Assembly: GCF_016904945.1 (NCBI RefSeq) | Contig: NZ_JADIKF010000039.1 | Coordinates: 496,001 to 560,000 of the forward strand | Length of the DNA stretch: 64,000 bases | Direction: 5' to 3' | DNA from: Dyella mobilis | Lineage (GTDB): Bacteria; Pseudomonadota; Gammaproteobacteria; Xanthomonadales; Rhodanobacteraceae | Shown here: positions 56,900 to 64,000 of the stretch, in pieces | Layout: every line of letters begins with the position of its first letter | How positions within the stretch are numbered: the first letter of the stretch is position 1 | Made by a program: the position numbers and the translations under genes | The notes under the pieces: model-generated | What the model was told of the DNA's origin: nothing | The model's database searches: none | What the model saw: the letters and a program-made list of their open reading frames with translations, nothing else

Positions 56900-57151
56900 T
56901 TAACCGTTGGCGGATTTCTGCGCGAGCTGGCGATCGACGGCCTGGACGAGCTGGCCGACCGTGCCGTTTTCAAAATCCGTATCTTCGTTGGGGAGGTTGA
57001 TGTTGAAGTGTTCCTCGATGTCGAAGATCACCTCGATGGCGTCCAGCGATGCGACGCCCAGATCCTTGAGGGTGGATTCGGGCTTGATGGTATCGAGCTC
57101 GATCTTGGCCTGCTTGCTGATGATTTCGAACACTTCCTGTTGCGTACTCAT
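56900..57151 (-). CDS. Acyl carrier protein with ASL instead of DSL motif
   Basis: This 83-aa four-helix carrier protein has the phosphopantetheine Ser35 in LGVASLDAIEVIFDIEEHF. The Asp that normally precedes the serine (DSL) is Ala. The downstream FDIEEHFNINLPNED resembles specialised carrier proteins such as NodF/AcpXL more than AcpP. It is followed after 10 bp by a FabF-like gene, an arrangement like nodF-nodE. ATG 57151 gives the usual length. Confidence 0.9.
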   Translation of the reverse strand: MSTQQEVFEIISKQAKIELDTIKPESTLKDLGVASLDAIEVIFDIEEHFNINLPNEDTDFENGTVGQLVQAVDRQLAQKSANG

Positions 57152-57357
57152 GCATCGGTTCCCCGGTTTGCCTTTCTCAAGCGTGACGAAGACTGCGCCC
57201 GTTGTCCACAAGGCATCCAGGCTTCGCAGCCTCAGAGGCGACATGCAGGGCGGATTCTTCGCGAAACGGCGCCCCGTTCAACGTGGTGCGGTGATATGGG
57301 TGGCCAAGCGTGGCGTGAGATAGGTGAACTTGGCAGTCCGCAAATGATTGGGCGGGC

Positions 57358-57795
57358 TCAGTCGCCAGCCATGACGCCCAGGGCGCCTTTCGCTTCGGTG
57401 GGCGCATCGTGTGCGGGATGTGAAGCTTTCTCGGCAAAGGCCAGGCAAATGATGCCCAGCATGATCACGCCCGCGCCCAGCAAGCGCATCGGTGTGAGCG
57501 CTTCGTGGAACAGCCAGGCGGAGGCGAGCATCACCGTCACCACGTCCAGATGCGAAGCCGCGAAGGCGGGCCCGATCGGTGCGTGCTTGAGCAGGCTCAT
57601 CCAGGTAAAAAAGTTGCCGACGTAGCCGACCAGCGCAAGATAGATCCACGGATGACCGAAGACGCGCATGACCCACGCCGCGTTGGCCTCAGGCGGAAAC
57701 GCATGCTGGCCGGTCAGCTTGAAGCTCAGCTGTACCACCGTGTCGAAGGCCAGCAACATCGCGAAGCCGGCGAAGTAGAAGCGCCAGGTTTTCAT
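57358..57795 (-). CDS. Small DMT-superfamily (EamA/SMR-like) transporter
   Basis: This 145-aa protein has four predicted TM helices (FAGFAMLLAFDTVVQLSF; IYLALVGYVGNFFTWMSLL; AASHLDVVTVMLASAWLF; LGAGVIMLGIICLAFA) and a charged C-terminal tail. Half-size transporters of this kind act as dimers, often hetero-dimers such as ArnE/ArnF that flip lipid-linked sugars. It starts within the end of the upstream half-transporter (ATGA overlap), so the two are presumably partners. Confidence 0.82.
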   Translation of the reverse strand: MKTWRFYFAGFAMLLAFDTVVQLSFKLTGQHAFPPEANAAWVMRVFGHPWIYLALVGYVGNFFTWMSLLKHAPIGPAFAASHLDVVTVMLASAWLFHEALTPMRLLGAGVIMLGIICLAFAEKASHPAHDAPTEAKGALGVMAGD

Positions 57796-58151
57796 CCGCT
57801 CAGTCCTACGATGGCCACGCCGGCGCTCACCAGCAGAATGCCGCCGACGCGCAGCGGCGTGAGTTTTTCACGGAACAGCAGGCGCCCGGCGATCATGATC
57901 GCCACGATATTGATCGAGGCCAGCAGCACACCCTGGGAAAGATCCACCAGCGACAGAAAGGCGATCCAGGACAACAGGTGCGTGACATAAGCCAGGATGC
58001 CCAGCCAGATCCAGGGGCGCCTGGCCATGTAGCGCCAGCGCGCCATGCCATCGCCGGCGAGCGGATCGCTGGCGGCCGCCTTGAAGGCGAGCTGGCCGCC
58101 GGTGTCGAGCGTCACGTTGATCAGCCACAAGGTGGCAATCACGGGGGACAC
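57792..58151 (-). CDS. Small DMT-superfamily (EamA/SMR-like) transporter, partner
   Basis: This 119-aa protein has four TM helices (TLWLINVTLDTGGQLAFKAA; WIWLGILAYVTHLLSWIAFL; GVLLASINIVAIMIAGRLLF; VGGILLVSAGVAIVGL). The GGQLAFK and LSQGVLLASINIV segments are DMT-like. Its stop overlaps the start of the second half-transporter by 4 bp, and it begins 11 bp after the hydrolase gene, making a three-gene run. Confidence 0.82.
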   Translation of the reverse strand: MSPVIATLWLINVTLDTGGQLAFKAAASDPLAGDGMARWRYMARRPWIWLGILAYVTHLLSWIAFLSLVDLSQGVLLASINIVAIMIAGRLLFREKLTPLRVGGILLVSAGVAIVGLSG

Positions 58152-58162
58152 AGGCGACGGTC

Positions 58163-59002
58163 TCAGGCGACGGCGCGCGCGCTGGGCGTGCAGCTGGCGG
58201 CGATTTTGGAGAAGAATTCCGCGGAGCCGTGAATCAGCGTGCGGCGTTCCCGGTCGATGGTGATCATGTGATAGCTGTCTTCCAGCAGCAGCATCTCCAC
58301 CGGTCCCGACACCGAACGCGCCACCAGGTGGGCATTATCGAGGCTGGCAACGTCGTCCTCGGTGGCGTGCGCGACGTAGCAAGGTGCAGTCACCTTGGGC
58401 AGTTCGCGGCGCACCACTGCAGCCATGTCGTACATCTGCGCCAACGAGGGCCACGGGTTGCCGGGCAGGCCGGCAGCGGCGCTGTCGCCACCCAGCATCA
58501 GGCCGCTGATCTGTGCGCGCAGGCGCTCGTCGCGCAGGCCGTAGGGTTCGTTTTCGTGCACCATCCGATGCTTGCCCAGTCCCAGGCGGGCGATCAGCGG
58601 GAGCAGGAAGGACAGGCGGCCATACCACGGAATGGCCCAGCCGTCGTAACGGAACGTGGCACCGTAAACGCCGACGCCACGGACCCAGTCCGGATGGTCT
58701 GCCGCCAGCTTCAACGCAAGCACCGCGCCCATGGACAGGCCGGCGACGAAGAGGTGATCCACTTCATGGCGAAAGCGTTCCGCCGCGGCTTCTACGCTGG
58801 CATACCAGTCTTTCCAGCCGGTGGCGAGCAGGTCCGATACGTCGCCGCAATGTCCGGCCAACTGCATCCCGTACACGCTGAAACCGGCGCGGTTCAGACC
58901 CTTGCCGACCAGGCGCATCTCGGTGGGGGTGCCGGTCAGTCCGTGAATGAGCAGGACACCGGAACGGCCGCCTTCGAAGCGGAACTCGACATTTTGGATC
59001 AC
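58163..59002 (-). CDS. Alpha/beta hydrolase (carboxylesterase/lipase-like)
   Basis: This 279-aa alpha/beta hydrolase resembles Est30/monoacylglycerol lipase. The oxyanion region is LLIHGLTGTPTEM, the nucleophile Ser90 lies in VAGLSMGAVLAL, the acid is likely Asp216 or Asp217 (HATEDDVASLDNA), and the catalytic His245 lies in EDSYHMITIDRER. No signal peptide is visible. GTG 59002 is chosen; a TTG at 59032 would add 10 residues. It heads the run leading into the two half-transporters. Confidence 0.88.
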   Translation of the reverse strand: MIQNVEFRFEGGRSGVLLIHGLTGTPTEMRLVGKGLNRAGFSVYGMQLAGHCGDVSDLLATGWKDWYASVEAAAERFRHEVDHLFVAGLSMGAVLALKLAADHPDWVRGVGVYGATFRYDGWAIPWYGRLSFLLPLIARLGLGKHRMVHENEPYGLRDERLRAQISGLMLGGDSAAAGLPGNPWPSLAQMYDMAAVVRRELPKVTAPCYVAHATEDDVASLDNAHLVARSVSGPVEMLLLEDSYHMITIDRERRTLIHGSAEFFSKIAASCTPSARAVA

Positions 59003-59111
59003 TAGCAGGTCTCTACGACAGGCGGATGGCAATCCCTACAGTTTGTAGGGAGTTGCTTTCCACGTGCTTTCGGGGCGGCCCAGGCGGCCGTTTGGATCGG
59101 AAATCCGGCGA

Positions 59112-59594
59112 TTAATGGCCGTTGAGCCCGCCGAAACGGCTGACCCCGATGGAAACGCCCACCGACCCGGTCGGGTGATCGCAGCTGCCGGTGTTCTGGG
59201 TAACGCTTACCGCGCCCGATTGGTAGCTGCCGGTGCCGAAATGGCTGGCGCTGACGACGCCCATGCCAACGTCGCCATGGACCTGGGGCTTGTTGAAGGT
59301 GGAGTCGTCGCAGGTAGGTACCCCGGCGGTTCGCTCATTGCCCCGCTTGCCGCTGGTGTCGCCGTAATACACGCCTGGCGAGGCTGCCGGGCGCGCCCCG
59401 TTGACAGTAATGGCGCTGGGGTTGGGCTGGCTGCTGGCGGCATGGGCGGGTGCGGCGCTGGACGTGCTGGCGGCGGGAAGGCTGTTGCTGCTGTTGGGCG
59501 GCAGCTTCAGGTTCAGCGGCTGACTGGCCGTTTGCGCCCACGCTGCGGTGATCAGCAGGCTTGTCGCCAGGGCGGTAATGGCTCGTCTTTTCAT
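59112..59594 (-). CDS. Small exported protein of unknown function
   Basis: This 160-aa protein begins with a signal peptide (MKRRAITALATSLLITAAWAQ, cleavage likely after AWA). A Ser/Ala/Pro/Asn-rich linker follows, then a C-terminal region with two cysteines (VPTCDDSTF and TGSCDHPTG) and Gly/Ser/Val repeats (VGMGVVSASHFGTGSYQSGAVSV) suggesting a beta-structured surface or periplasmic protein. GGAG lies 5 bases before ATG 59594. No family recognised. Confidence 0.7.
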   Translation of the reverse strand: MKRRAITALATSLLITAAWAQTASQPLNLKLPPNSSNSLPAASTSSAAPAHAASSQPNPSAITVNGARPAASPGVYYGDTSGKRGNERTAGVPTCDDSTFNKPQVHGDVGMGVVSASHFGTGSYQSGAVSVTQNTGSCDHPTGSVGVSIGVSRFGGLNGH

Positions 59595-59699
59595 AGCTGC
59601 TCCGGGTTCATCACCGACATAACGCACGGCCATGCCTGACCGTGCACACGCCCATTGGACGATTTGCGGTTGCGTGAAGTTCCGCGAGAGCGACCCTTT

Positions 59700-59742
59700 G
59701 CATTTACCTCCTCTCGCCTGCGGAGAGAGAGGATTCAGGTGG
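59700..59742. repeat. Degenerate REP-like palindrome
   Basis: CCTCCTCTCGCCTGCGGAGAGAGAGG forms an imperfect hairpin next to GGTGGGGGCC in the gap between parC and the exported-protein gene. The composition matches the CCCTCTC...GAGAGGG extragenic palindromes common in Xanthomonadales. Similar fragments occur at 20627-20652 and near 35990. Confidence 0.45.
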
Positions 59743-59776
59743 GGGCCACTCTTGCGAAACGCCGCAACGCCATTCA

Positions 59777-62017
59777 TCAACCCGTGGTCTCGATCCGCTC
59801 CACACGTCGCAGGCCGCGCGGCAATACCCCGCCGCGCGTGGCGCGGTTGCCGCCGTATTCCACCAGGTCCGACCAGCGCAGGGTCAGTTTGCGCTGCCCG
59901 GCGAACAAGGTGACTTCGCCCTTGCCTTCGGTGACCACGGCGACGCCGACGACACGCTCATCGCCACTGCTCAGCTTTGCCTTGGGAATCTCGATCAGCT
60001 TGTTGCCCTTGCCCTTGTCCAGTTCAGGCAGTTCGGCCACCGAGAACATCAGCAGATGGCCTTCGGTGGTGACCACGACGATGCGATCGCGCGATGGGTC
60101 GGCGCTGACCTGCGGAGCCAGCACGCGCGCACCGTCGCCGAGCGTGATGATCTGCTTGCCGGCCTTGTTGCGCCCGGTGAGAGCCTCGAAACGGGTGACG
60201 AAGCCGTAGCCAAAATCGGTGGCCAGCACCAGCCGCGTGTCGTTGTCGCCGGCAGCCAGCGCGTCGAAGCGAGCGCCGGCCGGCGGCGTGAAGCGGCCGG
60301 TCAGCGGTTCGCCGTTGCCGCGGGCAGAGGGCAGGGTGTGCGCGGCCGTGGAGTAACTGCGGCCGGTGGAGTCGATCACCGCCACCTGCTGGGTGGTGCG
60401 CGTCTTTACGCTCGCCAGCAGGCTGTCGCCCTCGCGGTAGGACAGGCCTTCCCCGTCGACATCGTGCCCCTTGGCGGCACGAATCCAGCCCTTCTGGCTC
60501 AACACCACGGTGACCGGCTCGCTGGCGACCAGTGCGCTTTCGTCCAGCGCCTGTGCCGCTTCGCGCTGGACCAGCGGCGAGCGGCGGTCGTCGCCGTACT
60601 TGGCGGCGTCGGCGCGCAGTTCTTCCTTGATCAGTCCCTTCAGCTTGGCGGGCGATTTCAGCAGCACGTTGATCTTGGCGCGCTCTTCTTCCAACTGGTC
60701 GCGCTCGGCATTGATCTTCATCTCTTCCAGGCGGGCCAACTGGCGCAGCCTGGTTTCGAGGATGTAGTCGGTTTGCTCCTCGCTCAGCTTGAAGCGGGCC
60801 ATCAGCACCGGCTTGGGCTCGTCCTCGGTGCGGACGATGCGGATCACCTCGTCGAGATTGAGGTAGGCGATGCGCAAGCCTTCCAACAGGTGCAGGCGGC
60901 GCTCGACCTTGGCCAGGCGGTGATTGAGGCGGCGCGTGACCGTGTCGATGCGGAAGCTCAGCCACTCGGTGAGGATGCGCCTGAGATCCTTCACCTGCGG
61001 GCGGCCGTCCAGCCCGATCACGTTGAGGTTGACGCGGAAGCTCTTTTCCAGATCCGTGGTGGCAAACAGGTGCTGCATCATTTCGTCGGTGTCGACGCGG
61101 TTCGAGCGCGGCACGATCACCAGGCGGATCGGGTTTTCGTGGTCGGATTCGTCGCGCAGGTCTTCGATCATCGGCAGCTTTTTCGCGCGCATCTGCGCGG
61201 CGATCTGCTCGAGGATCTTCGACGGGCTGACCTGGTGCGGCAGCGCGGTGATCACGGTGTTGCCGTCTTCGTGGGCATACACGGCGCGTGCGCGGATCGA
61301 GCCGTTGCCGCTCTGGTACATCGCCAGCAGTTCGTTGCGGGGCGTGATGATTTCCGCTGCGGTGGGGTAGTCCGGGCCGCGCACGTATTCGCACAAGTCG
61401 GTCACGGTGGCATCCGGATCATCGAGCAGGCGGATGCATGCGCTGGCGATTTCGCGCAGGTTGTGCGGCGGAATGTCGGTGGCCATGCCGACCGCGATGC
61501 CCATCGAGCCGTTCAGCAGGACGTGCGGCAGGCGCGAGGGCAGCCAGCTGGGTTCTTCCAGCGTGCCGTCGAAGTTCGGCACCCAGTCGACCGTGCCCTG
61601 GCCCAGTTCGCCCAGCAGCACGTCGGCGATCGGGTTGAGCTTGGACTCGGTGTAGCGCATCGCCGCGAAGCTTTTCGGATCGTCCGGCGAACCGAAGTTG
61701 CCCTGGCCGTCGATCAGCGGATAGCGGTACGAGAACGGCTGTGCCATCAGCACCATCGCCTCGTAGCAGGCGCTGTCGCCGTGCGGGTGGAATTTACCGA
61801 TCACGTCGCCGACGGTACGTGCCGATTTCTTGGGTTTGGCGCTCGCGGCCAGGCCCAGCTCGCTCATGGCGTAGATGATGCGGCGCTGCACCGGCTTGAG
61901 GCCGTCGCCCACGAAGGGCAGGGCGCGGTCCAGCACCACGTACATCGAATAATCGAGGTAGGCCCGCTCGGCGTATTCCTTGAGCGGGATCTGTTCGTAA
62001 TTGGCTTGCAGGTTCAT
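59777..62017 (-). CDS. parC: DNA topoisomerase IV subunit A
   Basis: This 746-aa type IIA topoisomerase subunit decatenates daughter chromosomes with ParE. The active-site Tyr is in [11 protein letters not shown]. The quinolone-determining region reads [18 protein letters not shown] with the wild-type Ser and Glu of E. coli ParC positions 80 and 84. The N-terminus ([28 protein letters not shown]) and the C-terminal beta-pinwheel (repeat-like blocks from about 490) are complete. parE is not in the window. Confidence 0.97.
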   Translation of the reverse strand: MNLQANYEQIPLKEYAERAYLDYSMYVVLDRALPFVGDGLKPVQRRIIYAMSELGLAASAKPKKSARTVGDVIGKFHPHGDSACYEAMVLMAQPFSYRYPLIDGQGNFGSPDDPKSFAAMRYTESKLNPIADVLLGELGQGTVDWVPNFDGTLEEPSWLPSRLPHVLLNGSMGIAVGMATDIPPHNLREIASACIRLLDDPDATVTDLCEYVRGPDYPTAAEIITPRNELLAMYQSGNGSIRARAVYAHEDGNTVITALPHQVSPSKILEQIAAQMRAKKLPMIEDLRDESDHENPIRLVIVPRSNRVDTDEMMQHLFATTDLEKSFRVNLNVIGLDGRPQVKDLRRILTEWLSFRIDTVTRRLNHRLAKVERRLHLLEGLRIAYLNLDEVIRIVRTEDEPKPVLMARFKLSEEQTDYILETRLRQLARLEEMKINAERDQLEEERAKINVLLKSPAKLKGLIKEELRADAAKYGDDRRSPLVQREAAQALDESALVASEPVTVVLSQKGWIRAAKGHDVDGEGLSYREGDSLLASVKTRTTQQVAVIDSTGRSYSTAAHTLPSARGNGEPLTGRFTPPAGARFDALAAGDNDTRLVLATDFGYGFVTRFEALTGRNKAGKQIITLGDGARVLAPQVSADPSRDRIVVVTTEGHLLMFSVAELPELDKGKGNKLIEIPKAKLSSGDERVVGVAVVTEGKGEVTLFAGQRKLTLRWSDLVEYGGNRATRGGVLPRGLRRVERIETTG

Positions 62018-62120
62018 GGATATGACTATGGGGGCGCAGGGGCGCCACGGGCAGGCCAGATGGTGCCAGATGCCGGCAGCGTTCGGCTAGAATGCCCCGA
62101 TCCTCGTCGTGGGCGAAACC

Positions 62121-62582
62121 ATGCATTTTCTACGCAATGTGGCCGTTGCCGTGGCCTGCGTCCTGGCCGCCGGGTGCTCGCAGCTCGCGGGCCGGCACCC
62201 CCTGCTGGGCTACAAGGACAAGGATCATCCCAAGTCCGATACCGCGTTGGTGGTGTGCGCCGAGCAACCGGAGTTCATTTGCGGGATCACCGGCGTCAAC
62301 GAGAAGAGCACCTGGGAAAAATACAACGGCGGCAAGACGCCGTGGGTGCGCGTGTTGCCCGGCAACCAGGTGATCAAGCTGACCTTGTCCAACTCGCACC
62401 TGATCAACCGTCCGTGGTTGAAGATCAATGACGTAAAGGCCGGCCACGTGTACCGCATCAACGTCGCGTTCAACGGCGGTGCCTTGACGGCGGCCTGGAC
62501 GGATCTGGGCCAGATGGATTCCTACACGATTCACGTGCCCCAGTTTCCCCTCAAGCCCAAGGCGTATACCGCGCATTTCTGA
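62121..62582 (+). CDS. Small lipoprotein of unknown function
   Basis: This 153-aa protein has a lipoprotein signal peptide with lipobox LAAGC (Cys19 region: AVACVLAAGCSQLAG). The mature part is beta-rich with two further Cys (VVCAEQ and FICGIT, probably disulfide-bonded) and ends LKPKAYTAHF. ATG 62121 is chosen; a GTG at 62109 adds four residues. It is divergent from parC. No family recognised. Confidence 0.75.
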   Translation: MHFLRNVAVAVACVLAAGCSQLAGRHPLLGYKDKDHPKSDTALVVCAEQPEFICGITGVNEKSTWEKYNGGKTPWVRVLPGNQVIKLTLSNSHLINRPWLKINDVKAGHVYRINVAFNGGALTAAWTDLGQMDSYTIHVPQFPLKPKAYTAHF

Positions 62583-62599
62583 GGCGGCAGGGCGGCGGA

Positions 62600-63481
62600 T
62601 CAATCCTGCTGCGCTGTAATTCCCCATTTCGCCAGCTGTGCCTGGACGCTGTCGGGGCCGGCCAGGTGGGCTGCGCCCACGGCGATGAAAACCGTGGTGC
62701 CGGGTTGCTTGAGCAGGTCGCGGATCTTTTCGGCCCAAGCCGCGTTCCGCTGCACGACCAGCTTCTGGTAGAGCGCCGGCTCCTGCGTTTTCAGTTCGTC
62801 ATTTTCCAGCTTGGCGATTGCGGCGACGTCGCCGTCTTTCCAGGCGCCGACCAGCGACAAGAGTTCTTCCTTGGTCTTTCCGACGTCGCGCAAGGTGTCG
62901 CGCAAGAACCCGAGCTGCATCGGTTGCGGCAAATCTGCAAGGAAACGGATCTGCTGTTCCGCCGTTTCCAGGCCAAGCACCGGCTTGCCGGCCGCGGTCA
63001 TCTGCGCCTTGAGTTGCTTGTCGACACCTTCGGCAGGGTCCAGGCCTGCCTTGAGCAAAGGCGCTACCGACAGCGTCAGCGCGGCGAGCCAGGGCTTCAT
63101 TGGTTGCAAAGCGTCCACGCCACCGGGCAGGCCGGCTAGCTGCGCCGCTTTGGCCAGCGCGGCGTTATCGCTTTCACTGAGTTGGGCGGAAAGCGGGTGC
63201 GCCGCATCGATGCCGTAACTCAGAACCAGTTGCGCCATGCTGGCCTGGTCGTCGTCGATCAACTCGATATACAGCGATTGGCTTTGTTTCAGGGCCTGAT
63301 CGAGAGCCGGAAAGTGCCATTGCGCATCGTTCGGCAAAAGATGCACGGTGCCGAACAGATACACGGTGTCATTGCCGCTCTTGACCTGCCACAGCGCCGG
63401 GTGTGCGCAGGCGCAGGTGCAAGCCAGCAGTTGCAGACACAGTAGAAACAGCAGGTGTCGGAGAGTGCGCATGATGTTCAT
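62600..63481 (-). CDS. TraB/GumN family protein
   Basis: This 293-aa protein has a signal peptide (LRHLLFLLCLQLLACTCACA) and the TraB/GumN (ChaN-like/Tiki) fold: ALWQVKSGNDTVYLFGTVHLLP at the N-terminus, YIELIDDDQ, LGLETAEQQIRFLADLP, and the C-terminal VFIAVGAAHLAGPDSV with the conserved GxxH. Tiki proteins of this clan are metalloproteases; bacterial members are uncharacterised. ATG 63481 overlaps the upstream stop (TGATG); ATG 63472 is an alternative. Confidence 0.88.
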   Translation of the reverse strand: MNIMRTLRHLLFLLCLQLLACTCACAHPALWQVKSGNDTVYLFGTVHLLPNDAQWHFPALDQALKQSQSLYIELIDDDQASMAQLVLSYGIDAAHPLSAQLSESDNAALAKAAQLAGLPGGVDALQPMKPWLAALTLSVAPLLKAGLDPAEGVDKQLKAQMTAAGKPVLGLETAEQQIRFLADLPQPMQLGFLRDTLRDVGKTKEELLSLVGAWKDGDVAAIAKLENDELKTQEPALYQKLVVQRNAAWAEKIRDLLKQPGTTVFIAVGAAHLAGPDSVQAQLAKWGITAQQD

Positions 63482-64000
63482 CAGCGAGGCACGCGGTAGC
63501 CGCCGGGTACGCCGTACGGGCTGAGAGTGAGCTGCCAGAGTTGATCGCGCCGGCTGCGAAACACCGCCGTCGATACGCCCAGGTAGAAGTGCCACATCCG
63601 ACGGAAGCGCTCGTCGTAACGGGCGGACAGCGCGGGCCATGCGGCATCGAAGTTAATTCGCCATGCGCTAAGCGTGCGGTCGTAGTCTGCGCCGAAGTTG
63701 TGCCAGTCCTCGACTACGAACAGGCCCTCCAGCGTATCTGAAACCTGGCTGGCGGCGGGGATCATCGAATTGGGGAAAATGTATTTTTCGATCCAGGGGT
63801 CGGGCCGTCCCGGTGCGTGATTGGTGCCTATGCAGTGCAACAGGAACAAACCGTCGTTCTTCAGGCAACGGTGCGACACTTCGAAGTATTCGCGGTAATT
63901 TTTCGCACCGACGTGTTCGAACATGCCGATCGACATGATGGCGTCGAAAGGCTCGTCCAGTTCGCGGTAATCCTGTAGACGGATTTCGATCGGCAGGCCG
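63481..64000 (-). CDS. cfa: Cyclopropane-fatty-acyl-phospholipid synthase-like methyltransferase, C-terminal part
   Basis: The gene enters from beyond the right edge, so only the C-terminal part is visible. It includes LQDYRELDEPFDAIMSIGMFEHVG, the CFA/SAM-methyltransferase post-motif, then YREYFEVSHRCLKNDGLFLLHCIG, KYIFPNSMIPAASQV and WRINFDAAWPALSARYDERFRRMWHFYLG, all typical of CFA synthases. It would add a methylene bridge to unsaturated phospholipid acyl chains. Some paralogues in this family do other lipid methylations. Confidence 0.9.
   Translation of the reverse strand, partial: GLPIEIRLQDYRELDEPFDAIMSIGMFEHVGAKNYREYFEVSHRCLKNDGLFLLHCIGTNHAPGRPDPWIEKYIFPNSMIPAASQVSDTLEGLFVVEDWHNFGADYDRTLSAWRINFDAAWPALSARYDERFRRMWHFYLGVSTAVFRSRRDQLWQLTLSPYGVPGGYRVPR

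Noticed and set aside
60056..62431. 791-codon forward open frame opposite parC
   Set aside because: Antisense shadow of parC, which aligns completely with topoisomerase IV subunit A.

Overview
The window is 64 kb of GC-rich chromosome, densely coding, from a gammaproteobacterium. Gene content and order point to the Xanthomonadales, most likely Rhodanobacteraceae (Dyella/Rhodanobacter-like). This placement is an inference from synteny and protein character; no 16S rRNA gene is present. No rRNA, tRNA, CRISPR array, insertion sequence or integrase was found.

Layout. 1-4.9 kb: the end of a c-type cytochrome and an RND efflux pair (permease gene first, adaptor second). 5.1-15.7 kb: mug-like glycosylase, then the conserved block rng-yhdP-tldD and, past an SDR-like gene and the reverse-strand darP and DUF1653 genes, pmbA (tldE). 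15.8-18.5 kb: two tandem DUF4870 membrane proteins, xseB and an MFS transporter. 18.5-37.5 kb: a long reverse-strand cell-envelope and macromolecule cluster, transcribed frr/pyrH side first: pyrH, frr, uppS, cdsA, rseP, bamA | lpxD, fabZ, lpxA, lpxB, rnhB, dnaE, accA, NYN nuclease, tilS. It covers undecaprenyl-PP and CDP-diacylglycerol synthesis, outer-membrane assembly, lipid A synthesis and replication. Two usual members are absent from their places: dxr between cdsA and rseP, and skp/ompH between bamA and lpxD. 37.6-46.4 kb: a VOC protein, rpsB-tsf (reverse), and map-glnD-PepSY-dapD-ceramidase-like-yffB (forward).

46.5-50.1 kb is the most accessory-looking stretch. A four-gene reverse-strand cassette lies between yffB and dapE, which are adjacent in E. 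coli. In transcription order it holds a small RHH-like protein, a PspA/IM30 protein, a YqiJ-type membrane OB-fold protein and a YqiK-type flotillin. It is visibly AT-richer than its flanks and looks like a self-regulated membrane-stress module: a perfect 8-base direct repeat with 10-bp period sits between the putative -10 box and the first start codon.

50.2-64 kb: dapE; an Ntn-hydrolase acylase co-transcribed with a phosphodiester-glycosidase lipoprotein; two overlapping Nudix genes; an atypical acyl carrier protein with a ketosynthase; two overlapping small EamA/SMR-type transporter genes; an alpha/beta hydrolase; a small exported protein; parC; a small lipoprotein; a TraB/GumN protein; and the C-terminal part of a cyclopropane-fatty-acid-synthase-like methyltransferase running off the end.

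Most of the window is ordinary housekeeping. The best leads are the flotillin/PspA cassette with its RHH-like first gene and operator-like repeats, a ceramidase-like (CREST) protein with its whole catalytic set inside the lysine operon, the missing dxr and skp, an RND pump without the usual TM10 lysine, and the ACP/ketosynthase pair.
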